From NCBI RefSeq assembly GCF_009796825.1, contig NZ_CP047030.1:3284501-3348500 (forward strand): a stretch of 64,000 nt of DNA, read 5' to 3'. This DNA comes from Algibacter sp. L3A6. Lineage in GTDB: Bacteria; Bacteroidota; Bacteroidia; Flavobacteriales; Flavobacteriaceae. Shown piece by piece: positions 33,351 to 41,665 of the stretch (positions within the stretch are counted from its first letter, which is position 1; every line of letters starts with the position of its first letter). Under the pieces are notes generated by a model. That model was not told the origin of the DNA. It ran no database searches and saw only the letters and a program-made list of their open reading frames with translations. Made by a program: the position numbers and the translations under genes.

Positions 33351-34772
33351 TTAACAATCGGACATATTAACTCCAACTGCTAAGCCACCTTCACTAGTTT
33401 CTTTGTATTTAGAATTCATATCTTTTGCAGTTTCCCACATGGTGTTAACTACCTTGTCTAAAGGTACCTTTACATTGTTTGGGTCGGTATCTAAAGCTAG
33501 TTCTGCAGCATTTATGGCTTTTATTGCACCCATAGCATTACGTTCTATACATGGTATTTGTACCAAACCTCCAATAGGATCGCAGGTTAAACCTAAATGA
33601 TGTTCCATGGCAATTTCGGCAGCAACTAAAACTTGTTCTGGTGAACCACCAAGTAATTCTGTTAAAGCTCCTGCAGCCATTGCAGATGATACTCCAATTT
33701 CGGCCTGACAACCGCCCATGGCAGCCGATATTGTAGCGCCTTTTTTAAATATACTGCCAATTTCCCCAGCAACTAACAAGAATTTTTTAATATCCTCAAA
33801 ATTACCATCGTGGTTTTCTATTACTAAATAATACATTAATACAGACGGAATTACACCAGCACTACCATTTGTAGGAGCTGTAACTACACGCCCTAATGCC
33901 GCATTAACTTCGTTTACAGCTAATGCAAAACAGCTTACCCATTTTAATATTTGTCTAAATTTAACTTCGGTGTTTCTAATGGAGTAAATCCATTCTACAG
34001 GATTTGAGTATGGAGATGATCCTTGTAAGCGTTTGTGCATATCGAAAGCTCTACGACGTACATTTAAACCACCAGGAAGGTGACCTTCGGTATGGCAACC
34101 GGTGTACATACACTCTAGCATGGTATCCCAAATGCGTTTTAACTCATAATCTATTTCTTCTTCTGTACGAATAGATTTTTCGTTTTCTAAAACAACTTGA
34201 GAAATGGGTTTGTTTAAATCTTTACAAAATTTAAGTAGTTCTGTTCCTTTATCAATAGGATAGGGAAATGAACATTTTATTTCAAAATTCTTTTTAGAAT
34301 TTTTACGTTCTTCTTTTACAACAAATCCTCCGCCAATAGAGTAGAATGTAGATTTTGCTTTTTTACCGTTAATCATGGCGCTAAAAACAATGCCGTTAGA
34401 GTGAAAGGGTAAAAACTTTTTATTGAAAACAATATTTGTTCCCGGAGTAAAATCTAATATTTTTTCGTTGTTAAAATGTATTTTTTGAGTTGCTTTTATA
34501 TCTGCAATAGTGGTTTCAATAATTTCTATAGGCAACGTTTCGGGGTCGGCTCCAGTTAAACCAAGCATTACAGCATAGTCTGTAGCATGGCCTTTTCCGG
34601 TTAGGGATAATGATCCATATAAATCGACCTGAATAGTTTCAACCTTACTAAAAGTGTTGTTCGCTTTTAATTCGCTAATCCAGTGTTCGGCGGCACGCCA
34701 AGGCCCTAGAGTATGAGAGCTTGATGGGCCAATGCCTATTTTTAGCATGTCGAAAACAGAGATACATTCCAT
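33351..34772 (-). CDS. sdaA: L-serine ammonia-lyase (iron-sulfur, single-chain)
   Basis: 473 residues, fused alpha and beta parts as in SdaA. It deaminates L-serine to pyruvate using a [4Fe-4S] cluster. The N-terminal signature SVFDMLKIGIGPSSSHTLGP is followed by a C-terminal catalytic domain with TGCHTEGHLPGG, VTAPTNGSAGVIPSVLMYY, GGCQAEIGVSSAMAAGALTE and HHLGLTCDPIGGLVQIPC, which include the cluster cysteines. Convergent with the channel gene. It is followed upstream (34773-35192) by repeat copy C and the dnaK promoter region. Confidence 0.95.
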   Translation of the reverse strand: MECISVFDMLKIGIGPSSSHTLGPWRAAEHWISELKANNTFSKVETIQVDLYGSLSLTGKGHATDYAVMLGLTGADPETLPIEIIETTIADIKATQKIHFNNEKILDFTPGTNIVFNKKFLPFHSNGIVFSAMINGKKAKSTFYSIGGGFVVKEERKNSKKNFEIKCSFPYPIDKGTELLKFCKDLNKPISQVVLENEKSIRTEEEIDYELKRIWDTMLECMYTGCHTEGHLPGGLNVRRRAFDMHKRLQGSSPYSNPVEWIYSIRNTEVKFRQILKWVSCFALAVNEVNAALGRVVTAPTNGSAGVIPSVLMYYLVIENHDGNFEDIKKFLLVAGEIGSIFKKGATISAAMGGCQAEIGVSSAMAAGALTELLGGSPEQVLVAAEIAMEHHLGLTCDPIGGLVQIPCIERNAMGAIKAINAAELALDTDPNNVKVPLDKVVNTMWETAKDMNSKYKETSEGGLAVGVNMSDC

Positions 34773-34918
34773 AGTTACGAAAACGTTGTATTTGAAGACA
34801 AATATATATAATGTTTTAAGAGAAGGTTTAAATAATGTGTCAATATTTTATAAACAAAATGTAAAACTATTGCAAATTGAAATTTGCTGCGTTGACTTAC
34901 TGAAATTGGCAGATATGC

Positions 34919-35001
34919 GCGCAAGGGATGGAACGGTTTGTTTGAGCTCCCGACCTAAGGAGGAGCGAGTAGTGAGAGCCCGGCCCTTTTGGGATGCGCC
35001 C
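34919..35001 (-). repeat. Dispersed structured repeat, copy C
   Basis: Outer stem GCGCA (34919-34923) with TGCGC (34995-34999): here the closing pairs differ from copies A, B and E but remain complementary. Hairpin 2 is GCTCC (34936-34940) with GGAGC (34952-34956). Hairpin 1 is CCC (34984-34986) with GGG (34991-34993). Its minus strand shares TCACTACTCGCTCC with copy A. It occupies the gap upstream of dnaK. Confidence 0.82.
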
Positions 35002-35099
35002 AAAGTATTAAATTGACAGTAGATGAATGACAGGTGACCGGCGTTTTGCTACATATAACTAGGTCTGAAAACTGATACGGCACCTGAAAATCAAAAATA

Positions 35100-35112
35100 T
35101 GACACTGTGTCA
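35100..35112. promoter_or_regulatory. Palindrome TGACAC-T-GTGTCA upstream of dnaK
   Basis: A 6-bp inverted repeat with one central base, 80 bases before the dnaK ATG. The following stretch TTGGCATAATGATTGAC (35124-35140) weakly resembles a sigma-54 site, though the -12 GC is missing. No TAnnTTTG box is present, so heat-shock-specific control is possible. Confidence 0.4.
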
Positions 35113-35192
35113 GTTATTTTTGGTTGGCATAATGATTGACTTATACAACTCGAAATTAAAAATGAATTTTCAACACAATAAAAAAATATATT

Positions 35193-37091
35193 ATGAGTAA
35201 AATTATTGGAATCGATTTAGGAACAACCAACTCTTGCGTTTCTGTGATGGAAGGTAACGAGCCAGTAGTTATTCCTAATGCAGAAGGAAAAAGAACAACA
35301 CCATCGGTAATCGCTTTTGTAGAAGGCGGTGAAATTAAAGTTGGTGATCCTGCAAAACGTCAGGCTGTAACTAACCCAACAAAAACAGTTTATTCTATTA
35401 AACGTTTTATGGGTAACAAATATTCTGAGTCTAAAAACGAAGCGGAACGTGTTCCTTACAAAGTAGTAAAGGGAGATAACGATACGCCTAGAGTTGATAT
35501 TGATGGTCGTTTATATACACCACAAGAATTATCGGCTATGATTCTTCAAAAAATGAAGAAAACGGCAGAAGATTATTTAGGAACTGATGTTACTGAAGCG
35601 GTAATTACTGTACCTGCTTACTTTAACGATAGTCAACGTCAAGCAACTAAAGAAGCTGGTGAAATCGCTGGTTTAAAAGTTAGACGTATTATTAACGAAC
35701 CTACTGCGGCTGCTTTAGCTTACGGTATGGACAAAAAAGGAACTGACCAAAAAATAGTAGTATTTGATTTTGGTGGAGGAACGCATGATGTATCTATCCT
35801 TGAATTAGGTGATGGTGTATTTGAAGTACTTTCTACAGATGGTGATACGCACTTAGGTGGTGATGATGTTGATGAGAAAATCATCGGTTGGTTAGCAGAT
35901 GAGTTTAATGCTGAAGAGAACATGGATTTAAGAAAAGATCCAATGTCTTTACAACGTTTAAAAGAAGCTGCTGAAAAAGCTAAGATTGAGTTATCATCTT
36001 CTGCACAAACAGAAATTAACTTACCTTATATTACAGCTACAGCTAGTGGACCAAAACACTTAGTACGTACATTAACACGTTCTAAATTTGAGCAATTAAT
36101 TGACGATTTAGTAAAACGTACTATTGAGCCATGTCAAACAGCTTTAAAAGCAGCAGGTTTATCTAAATCTGATATTGACGAGGTTATTTTAGTAGGTGGT
36201 TCTACACGTATTCCTGCAGTACAAGCAGCAGTTGAGAAATTCTTCGGAAAAGCACCAAGTAAAGGTGTAAACCCTGATGAAGTTGTTTCTTTAGGAGCTG
36301 GTATCCAAGGTGGTGTATTATCTGGAGATGTTAAAGATGTATTACTTTTAGACGTAACACCTTTATCTTTAGGTATTGAAACTATGGGTAACGTATTTAC
36401 TAAATTAATTGAAGCAAATACTACAATACCAACTAAAAAATCGCAAGTATTTTCAACAGCGGCAGATAATCAGCCATCTGTAGAAATACATGTATTACAA
36501 GGTGAAAGAGCTATGGCTGCCGATAATAATACTATTGGACGTTTTCACTTAGATGATATTCCACCAGCACGTCGTGGTACACCGCAAATTGAGGTTACTT
36601 TCGATATCGATGCTAATGGTATTATTAAAGTATCAGCTACGGATAAAGGAACAAATAAAACACAAGATATTCGTATTGAAGCATCTTCTGGTTTAACTGA
36701 AGAAGAAATCCAAAAGATGAAAGCTGACGCTGAAGCAAATGCTGAAGCTGATAAAGCTGCAGCTGAAAATGCTCAGAAATTAAACGAAGCTGATTCTATG
36801 ATTTTTCAAACAGAAAAACAATTAGAAGAGTTTGGTGATAAATTATCGGAAGATAAAAAACAACCAATCGTTGATGGTTTAGAAGAATTGAAAAAAGCTT
36901 ACGAAACTAAAGATGTTGCTGTTATTACACCAGCTTTAGATAAAATAAACGAAGCTTGGAAAGTAGCAAGTGAAGAAATGTACAAAGCACAAGCCGATGC
37001 AGGTGGAGCACAACCAGGACCAGATGCTGGAGCAGACGCTCAAGCTGAAGGAAGTGATGTTGAAGATGTAGATTTCGAAGAAGTAAAATAA
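35193..37091 (+). CDS. dnaK: Chaperone DnaK (Hsp70)
   Basis: 632 residues. The ATPase domain has GIDLGTTNSCVSVMEG at the start, VPAYFNDSQRQATKEAGEIA, INEPTAAALAYGMDK and DFGGGTHDVSILELGDGVFEV, where His replaces the more common Phe of GGGTFDVS; I believe this is usual in Bacteroidota. The adenosine motif is ILVGGSTRIPAVQ. The linker DVLLLDVTPLSLGIET leads into the substrate domain and the C-terminal helical lid ends ...DVEDVDFEEVK. It folds client proteins with DnaJ and GrpE, neither of which is in this window. Single-gene transcription unit. Confidence 0.97.
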   Translation: MSKIIGIDLGTTNSCVSVMEGNEPVVIPNAEGKRTTPSVIAFVEGGEIKVGDPAKRQAVTNPTKTVYSIKRFMGNKYSESKNEAERVPYKVVKGDNDTPRVDIDGRLYTPQELSAMILQKMKKTAEDYLGTDVTEAVITVPAYFNDSQRQATKEAGEIAGLKVRRIINEPTAAALAYGMDKKGTDQKIVVFDFGGGTHDVSILELGDGVFEVLSTDGDTHLGGDDVDEKIIGWLADEFNAEENMDLRKDPMSLQRLKEAAEKAKIELSSSAQTEINLPYITATASGPKHLVRTLTRSKFEQLIDDLVKRTIEPCQTALKAAGLSKSDIDEVILVGGSTRIPAVQAAVEKFFGKAPSKGVNPDEVVSLGAGIQGGVLSGDVKDVLLLDVTPLSLGIETMGNVFTKLIEANTTIPTKKSQVFSTAADNQPSVEIHVLQGERAMAADNNTIGRFHLDDIPPARRGTPQIEVTFDIDANGIIKVSATDKGTNKTQDIRIEASSGLTEEEIQKMKADAEANAEADKAAAENAQKLNEADSMIFQTEKQLEEFGDKLSEDKKQPIVDGLEELKKAYETKDVAVITPALDKINEAWKVASEEMYKAQADAGGAQPGPDAGADAQAEGSDVEDVDFEEVK

Positions 37092-37180
37092 GCAGAAATT
37101 CTATTTTGCTAAATCGAAATGAATGAATATCGTATTCTGAATTTATTAAGGATTTTTATAAAACATTTCGTAAAAATTAA

Positions 37181-37213
37181 AAACGTAACCATTAGTTTGG
37201 TTGCGTTTTTTTT
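37181..37213 (+). terminator. Intrinsic terminator after dnaK
   Basis: AAACGTAACCA (37181-37191) pairs with TGGTTGCGTTT (37198-37208) with one T-G pair, then a T run. Confidence 0.88.
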
Positions 37214-37255
37214 GTTTCTTAATATTGCCGAATTATTTAATATAAAAAACAGACT

Positions 37256-37765
37256 ATGAAAAAATTAAGTGTTTTACTTATTGCGTTTATAATGGTTTTA
37301 TCTTCATGCTCAAATGATGATACAGCGTCTACTTCTGCAGAATTAACAGGAGCGTGGAATGGACAAGCCATTAGCTATAGCGGAACTACAATCACAGAAG
37401 TTTTAGGAGAATCTATAGAGTCTACTTATGTAGCACAAGGTTATGATATCGATTTTACCATGACCTTTACAGAAATGCCTAATAACGTCGTTGGAGAAGG
37501 TAATTATAGCTTAGAATTAGTTTCAACTACGCTAGGGCAGAGTCAAACACAAAATTTTGAAGATCTTTCATTTGAAAACAATAGTACTTGGACTAGAGAT
37601 GGTAACCAATTATTGTTAACAGATGGTACGGAAACTGTTGCTTACCAAATTACAGAATTAACAAAAAATAAGCTAGTACTTACAGCAGATAGCTTAGAAG
37701 CTATTCCAAACGTAAATGCAAGCGGTATCACAGAAATTAAAATAGAAATTATTCTAACAAGATAG
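37256..37765 (+). CDS. Lipocalin-like lipoprotein
   Basis: 169 residues with a lipoprotein signal peptide; the lipobox is MVLSSC (Cys about 18). The linker SNDDTASTSAEL precedes TGAWNGQAISYSGTTITE and beta strands ending LTADSLEAIPNV and ITEIKIEIILTR. The layout is that of the small lipocalin-like family that also appears at 8878 and 13591. Ligand unknown. It is a single gene between two terminators. Confidence 0.8.
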   Translation: MKKLSVLLIAFIMVLSSCSNDDTASTSAELTGAWNGQAISYSGTTITEVLGESIESTYVAQGYDIDFTMTFTEMPNNVVGEGNYSLELVSTTLGQSQTQNFEDLSFENNSTWTRDGNQLLLTDGTETVAYQITELTKNKLVLTADSLEAIPNVNASGITEIKIEIILTR

Positions 37766-37785
37766 AATTATAATACTTTTATATT

Positions 37786-37818
37786 AAGCGCGATCATTAA
37801 TTTGGTTGCGCTTTTTTT
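37786..37818 (+). terminator. Intrinsic terminator after the 37256 lipoprotein gene
   Basis: AAGCGCGATCA (37786-37796) pairs with TGGTTGCGCTT (37803-37813) with two G-T pairs, followed by T residues. Its right arm resembles the dnaK terminator right arm (TGGTTGCG). Confidence 0.85.
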
Positions 37819-37909
37819 ATTTTCAATTAATAAGAAGTATTTTATTTTCACTTGCATATTTTACTTTTTATCCAAAAGAAAACGAGTACTTTTACAGTAA
37901 ATTTTAAGC

Positions 37910-39139
37910 ATGCTATTTTCTTCAAAAATAAAATCTAATTATAATCCAAAAAGATTAGCCGTAAAACTAAACGCTAAAGGTGAACAGTTTGTGGTTCAGG
38001 GGCATCCATGGGTGTTTTCGGATAATATTACCAAAGTAAATGATAATGCGAAATCGGGAGATTTAGCTATTATTTTCGGTAAAAACAAAAACCGAGTTGT
38101 AGGTTTAGGTTTGTATGATGCTAATTCGCCAATTCGAATTAAAATGCTACACAGTAGCACAGAAAAAGCAGAAATTAATGCGGCTTTTTTTAAGCATAAA
38201 ATTAGTAAAGCTTTTAGTAAACGTCAATCGTTATTAAAAACAAATACAAACAGTTACCGTTTGTTGTTTGGCGAAAACGATGGTTTCCCTGGTTTAATTG
38301 CCGATGTTTATGCATCTGTTTTGGTCGTGAAAATATATTCTGAAATTTGGTTACCTTATATAGAAACTATTATTCCGGATTTACAAGAAATCTCAGATTG
38401 TAAAACAGTTGTTATTAGGCTAAGTCGAAGTTTAGAAAATTCTAAAAAACATAAACTAGAAAATGGTGATGTGGTTTTTGGAACTTTAAAAGATGAAGTT
38501 GTTAGGTTTGTTGAGCACGACGTAAACTTTTCTGCTAACGTTATTAAAGGACACAAAACAGGTTATTTCTTAGACCATCGTGCCAATAGAAAACAAGTAG
38601 GCGAGTTGAGTAAAGCTAAAACGGTACTCGATGTTTTTTCTTATGCCGGTGGGTTTTCAGTACATGCGCTTTCTAACGGTGCTAAAGAAGTTACTAGTTT
38701 AGACATAAGTAAACAAGCTTTAGAAATTGCCCTAGAAAATGGTAAGCTAAACAAATTTAAAGGAAAACACCATACTATAGCTGGCGATGCCTTTTTAGAA
38801 TTGAAAAAATTAATAAAAGAAAAGGTTACTTTTGATGTGGTTGTTATAGATCCGCCAAGTTTTGCAAAACAGGCTTCGGAAATAGAACTAGCCAAAAAGA
38901 AATATGCGCAATTAGCTGAATTAGGAGAAAAACTTACAGCCAAAAATGGTATGCTTGTTTTAGCGTCTTGTTCTTCTCGTGTTCTTGCTCAAGAATTTTA
39001 CGATATTAATAGCGAGGTGTTAGCCTCTATAAAACGTAATTATAAAATCCTTTCAAAAACTCAGCATGATACAGATCATCCTGTAGGATTTCCAGAGGGA
39101 GCTTATTTAAAAACGGTTTATTATCGATTTATAGATTAG
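37910..39139 (+). CDS. Class I SAM-dependent rRNA methyltransferase, RlmI-like
   Basis: 409 residues. An N-terminal PUA-like domain (RLAVKLNAKGEQFVVQGHPWVFSDNI) is followed by a middle linker and a Rossmann methyltransferase domain with KTGYFLDHRANRKQVGELSK, the SAM motif VLDVFSYAGGFSVHALSNGA, and the catalytic VIDPPSFAKQ. The closing LASCSSRV supplies the family Cys. It is expected to methylate a cytosine C5 in 23S rRNA, as RlmI does at C1962; the exact target is inference. Confidence 0.9.
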   Translation: MLFSSKIKSNYNPKRLAVKLNAKGEQFVVQGHPWVFSDNITKVNDNAKSGDLAIIFGKNKNRVVGLGLYDANSPIRIKMLHSSTEKAEINAAFFKHKISKAFSKRQSLLKTNTNSYRLLFGENDGFPGLIADVYASVLVVKIYSEIWLPYIETIIPDLQEISDCKTVVIRLSRSLENSKKHKLENGDVVFGTLKDEVVRFVEHDVNFSANVIKGHKTGYFLDHRANRKQVGELSKAKTVLDVFSYAGGFSVHALSNGAKEVTSLDISKQALEIALENGKLNKFKGKHHTIAGDAFLELKKLIKEKVTFDVVVIDPPSFAKQASEIELAKKKYAQLAELGEKLTAKNGMLVLASCSSRVLAQEFYDINSEVLASIKRNYKILSKTQHDTDHPVGFPEGAYLKTVYYRFID

Positions 39140-39191
39140 GTGTTGGTGATCGAGGTAATAGAATAAATGTTATGCGTGCATAATATTTTAC

Positions 39192-39199
39192 TATATTTG
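39192..39199 (+). promoter_or_regulatory. Candidate -7 element TATATTTG of the nitronate monooxygenase gene
   Basis: Exact TAnnTTTG match 19 bases ahead of the ATG at 39219. No TTTG at the -33 position. Confidence 0.45.
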
Positions 39200-39218
39200 T
39201 ATAAATCAATACAGCCAA

Positions 39219-40166
39219 ATGGAAACTAAGCTCACCACACTACTTAATATAAAACACCCAATAATTCAGGCACCAATGTTTTTGGTATCTAATACCGCTA
39301 TGGTTATCGAAGCCATGAAAAGTGGTATTGCTGGATGTATTCCTGCTTTAAACTACCGAACGCTAGAAGAACTAAAAGTGGCTATTCTGGAGTTGAAAGC
39401 AGCAAAAGTAGAAGGTGGATCTTTTGGTTTTAATTTAATAGTGAATAAATCGAACATAAAGTATAAAGAACAACTGCGCGTACTTTGCGAGGAAGGTTGC
39501 GATTTCATAATAACATCTTTAGGAAGTCCAGAAGAAACTATAAACCAAGCTCACAAAGCTGGTATTAAAGTATTTTGTGATGTAACAGATTTACATTTTG
39601 CTAAAAAAGTAGAGGGTTTAAAAGCAGATGCTGCTATAGCTGTAAATAATGAAGCTGGTGGACATAGAGGTAAATTATCTCCCGAAGCACTGATAAAAGA
39701 ATTAAAATCCAATTTAAATATCCCAGTAATATCTGCTGGCGGTGTAGGCTGTAAAGTTGATATAGATAAAATGATAAGTTATGGTGCCGATGGAGTTTCG
39801 GTTGGAAGTCCATTTATAGCCTCAGTAGAAGCAGGTGTAACAGAAGAGTACAAACAAGCCTGTGTAGATTATGGAGCGGAAGATATTGTAATGACAGAGC
39901 GTATTTCTGGAACACCATGTACCGTAATAAATACACCTTATGTTCAAAAAATTGGAACAAAATCAACTTGGATAGAATCTGTTTTAAATAAAAGTAAAAC
40001 CCTTAAAAAATGGGTGAAAATGATTCGTTTTTCTATCGGAATGAAAGCAACCGAAAAAGCAGCCACTAAAGCTACTTATAAAACCGTTTGGGTTGCGGGG
40101 CCAAGTATATCGCATACCAATGCTATTTTACCGATTAGAGATATTGTGAAAAAGCTAACAAGTTAG
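39219..40166 (+). CDS. Nitronate monooxygenase family protein
   Basis: 315 residues, TIM-barrel FMN enzyme of the 2-nitropropane dioxygenase family. Visible landmarks: HPIIQAPMFLVSNTAMVIEA at the start, AVNNEAGGHRGKLSPE with the catalytic His, ISAGGVGCKVDIDKMISYGA and DGVSVGSPFIASVEAGV, the FMN phosphate-binding loop. These enzymes oxidise nitronates, such as the propionate-3-nitronate toxin, to carbonyl compounds and nitrite. Some related proteins are FabK-like, but the short HRG motif fits nitronate monooxygenases. It lies upstream of an aldo/keto reductase on the same strand. Confidence 0.88.
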   Translation: METKLTTLLNIKHPIIQAPMFLVSNTAMVIEAMKSGIAGCIPALNYRTLEELKVAILELKAAKVEGGSFGFNLIVNKSNIKYKEQLRVLCEEGCDFIITSLGSPEETINQAHKAGIKVFCDVTDLHFAKKVEGLKADAAIAVNNEAGGHRGKLSPEALIKELKSNLNIPVISAGGVGCKVDIDKMISYGADGVSVGSPFIASVEAGVTEEYKQACVDYGAEDIVMTERISGTPCTVINTPYVQKIGTKSTWIESVLNKSKTLKKWVKMIRFSIGMKATEKAATKATYKTVWVAGPSISHTNAILPIRDIVKKLTS

Positions 40167-40225
40167 TTGTGTTAAAATCGTTTTAATTTTTTCGGCAGTT
40201 CTCTTTTTAAGTATAACTTTACGGT

Positions 40226-41212
40226 ATGCAAAAAAGAGAATTAGGAATACACGGATTTGAAGTTAGTGAAGTTGGTTTAGGCTGTTGGCAATTAGGAGCA
40301 GATTGGGGAGAAGGACTATCTCAAGAAGCTGGTTTCGAGATTTTAAATGAAGCTGTAAAAAGCGGCATTACCTTTTTTGATACCGCAGATGTTTATGGTA
40401 ACGGAAAAAGTGAAACTTTAATTGGCGAATTTCTAAAAACCACTCACGCACCAATACGTGTAGCAACTAAATTTGGTCGCGCAGACAATGCATACCCAAA
40501 TAAATATACCAAAGCCATTTTACGTCAAAGTGTAGAAGCTTCTATAGCGCGTTTAGGTGTCGAATCTTTAGATTTACTACAACTTCATTGCATCCCAACT
40601 CAATATTTAGAAAACGGTGATGTTTTTGATTGGTTACGCGAATTAAAAGCAGAAGGACTTATAAAACATTTTGGTGCTAGCGTAGAAACCGTGGAAGAAG
40701 GTTTAATTTGCCTTAAGCAAGAAGGCTTACTTTCACTACAAGTAATATTCAATATATTCAGACAAAAACTGGTTACAGATTTGTTGCCACAAGCTCAGGC
40801 TAAAGGTGTTGGTATTATTGTACGTTTGCCTTTAGCAAGCGGATTATTATCGGGTAAATTCACAAAAGAGACGGTTTTTCCAGAAAACGATCATCGTAAT
40901 TACAATAAAAACGGAGAAGCCTTTAACGTTGGCGAAACCTTTGCAGGTCTGCCATTTCAAAAAGGTATAGAGTTTGTAGAAACTATAAAAAAAGATATTC
41001 TACCAAGCCACCTATCCATGGTGCAATTGGCCTTGCGTTGGTTGCTCGATCATGAGGCGGTAAGTACTATTATTCCGGGTGCGAGCTCGCCAAAACATAT
41101 TATTTCTAATGCAGAAGCTTCAACTTTAGAAGCATTGTCACCAGAAGTTCAAGAGGCATTAATCGATTTATACAAAACACAAATTCATCAAGAAATCCGT
41201 GGTGGATATTAG
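40226..41212 (+). CDS. Aldo/keto reductase
   Basis: 328 residues. The tetrad is readable as Asp and Tyr in FFDTADVYGNGKSE, Lys in VATKFGRAD and His in LLQLHCIPT. The C-terminal NADPH-binding loop is LRWLLDHEAVSTIIPGASSPKHI. It reduces an aldehyde or ketone with NADPH; the sequence RELGIHGFEVSEVGLGCWQLG and the length match the AKR11/general stress group, with substrate unknown. It follows the monooxygenase gene by 59 bases, so both may respond to the same stress. Confidence 0.9.
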   Translation: MQKRELGIHGFEVSEVGLGCWQLGADWGEGLSQEAGFEILNEAVKSGITFFDTADVYGNGKSETLIGEFLKTTHAPIRVATKFGRADNAYPNKYTKAILRQSVEASIARLGVESLDLLQLHCIPTQYLENGDVFDWLRELKAEGLIKHFGASVETVEEGLICLKQEGLLSLQVIFNIFRQKLVTDLLPQAQAKGVGIIVRLPLASGLLSGKFTKETVFPENDHRNYNKNGEAFNVGETFAGLPFQKGIEFVETIKKDILPSHLSMVQLALRWLLDHEAVSTIIPGASSPKHIISNAEASTLEALSPEVQEALIDLYKTQIHQEIRGGY

Positions 41213-41284
41213 TGCTAATTATACCTGATATACATTTTTTGTAACTCAGCTATAGTAATTCATTCTATCTATAAAAATTATTTT

Positions 41285-41374
41285 GGCGCAACCCGAAATG
41301 GGTCGGGCTTTACGCTTCAAGTCCTCGCACTTCCTTCGTCAGGCTGTGGGCTTTACTCTGCAATCCCTTGCGCA
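41285..41374 (+). repeat. Dispersed structured repeat, copy D
   Basis: Outer stem GCGCAA (41286-41291) with TTGCGC (41368-41373): the alternative base pairs, also seen in copy C. Hairpin 1 is ACCC (41291-41294) with GGGT (41300-41303). Hairpin 2 is less clean here, though GTGGGCTT resembles copy B. It begins 72 bases after the aldo/keto reductase stop. Confidence 0.82.
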
Positions 41375-41430
41375 TAGTTTGCAGCGATAGTTCGTAAAGC
41401 AGTGTTTATTGTTTCGTTTTGTTACTTATA

Positions 41431-41538
41431 CAGTGTATTCAGTTATCTAAGTGTGTACTGAATATTGTAAACTGAAAACAACCCATTTTTCCAGCAGAGT
41501 AAGCACTAAATACTGAGACTGAAAACTGCCTACTTAAA
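41431..41538. repeat. Heptad array tract without a gene
   Basis: Left part CAGTGTATTCAGTTAT at 41431; right parts ACTGAAT-ATTGTAA-ACTGAAA from 41457 and ACTAAAT-ACTGAG-ACTGAAA-ACTGCCT-ACTTAAA at 41505-41538. The heptad unit is that of the arrays at 10455 and 10972. It sits between repeat copies D and E. Confidence 0.7.
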
Positions 41539-41555
41539 AAACGATTCACTTCATC

Positions 41556-41654
41556 GCGTTAGGGATAGAACGGCATGTTTGAAATCCTTTTTGTTTTCCT
41601 TAAAAAAACAAAAAGATTGAGTAGTGATAGCCCGACCCTTTTCGGGTAACGCCC
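41556..41654 (-). repeat. Dispersed structured repeat, copy E
   Basis: Outer stem GCGTTA (41556-41561) with TAACGC (41647-41652). Hairpin 2 is AATCCTTTTTGTTTT (41583-41597) with AAAACAAAAAGATT (41605-41618), one unpaired C. Hairpin 1 is ACCC (41635-41638) with GGGT (41644-41647). It faces copy D and ends 11 bases before the uvrA stop. Confidence 0.85.
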
Positions 41655-41665
41655 TAAAAATAAAT

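Noticed and set aside
34732..35016. Open frame of 94 codons starting inside sdaA
   Set aside because: It overlaps the sdaA 5' end on the other strand and then translates repeat copy C.
35124..35140. Sigma-54 promoter upstream of dnaK
   Set aside because: The -24 GG fits, but the -12 GC is GA; kept only as a remark.
41239..41284. Terminator after the aldo/keto reductase gene
   Set aside because: No stem followed by a T run is present; the repeat copy D hairpins might end transcription, but they lack a U tract.
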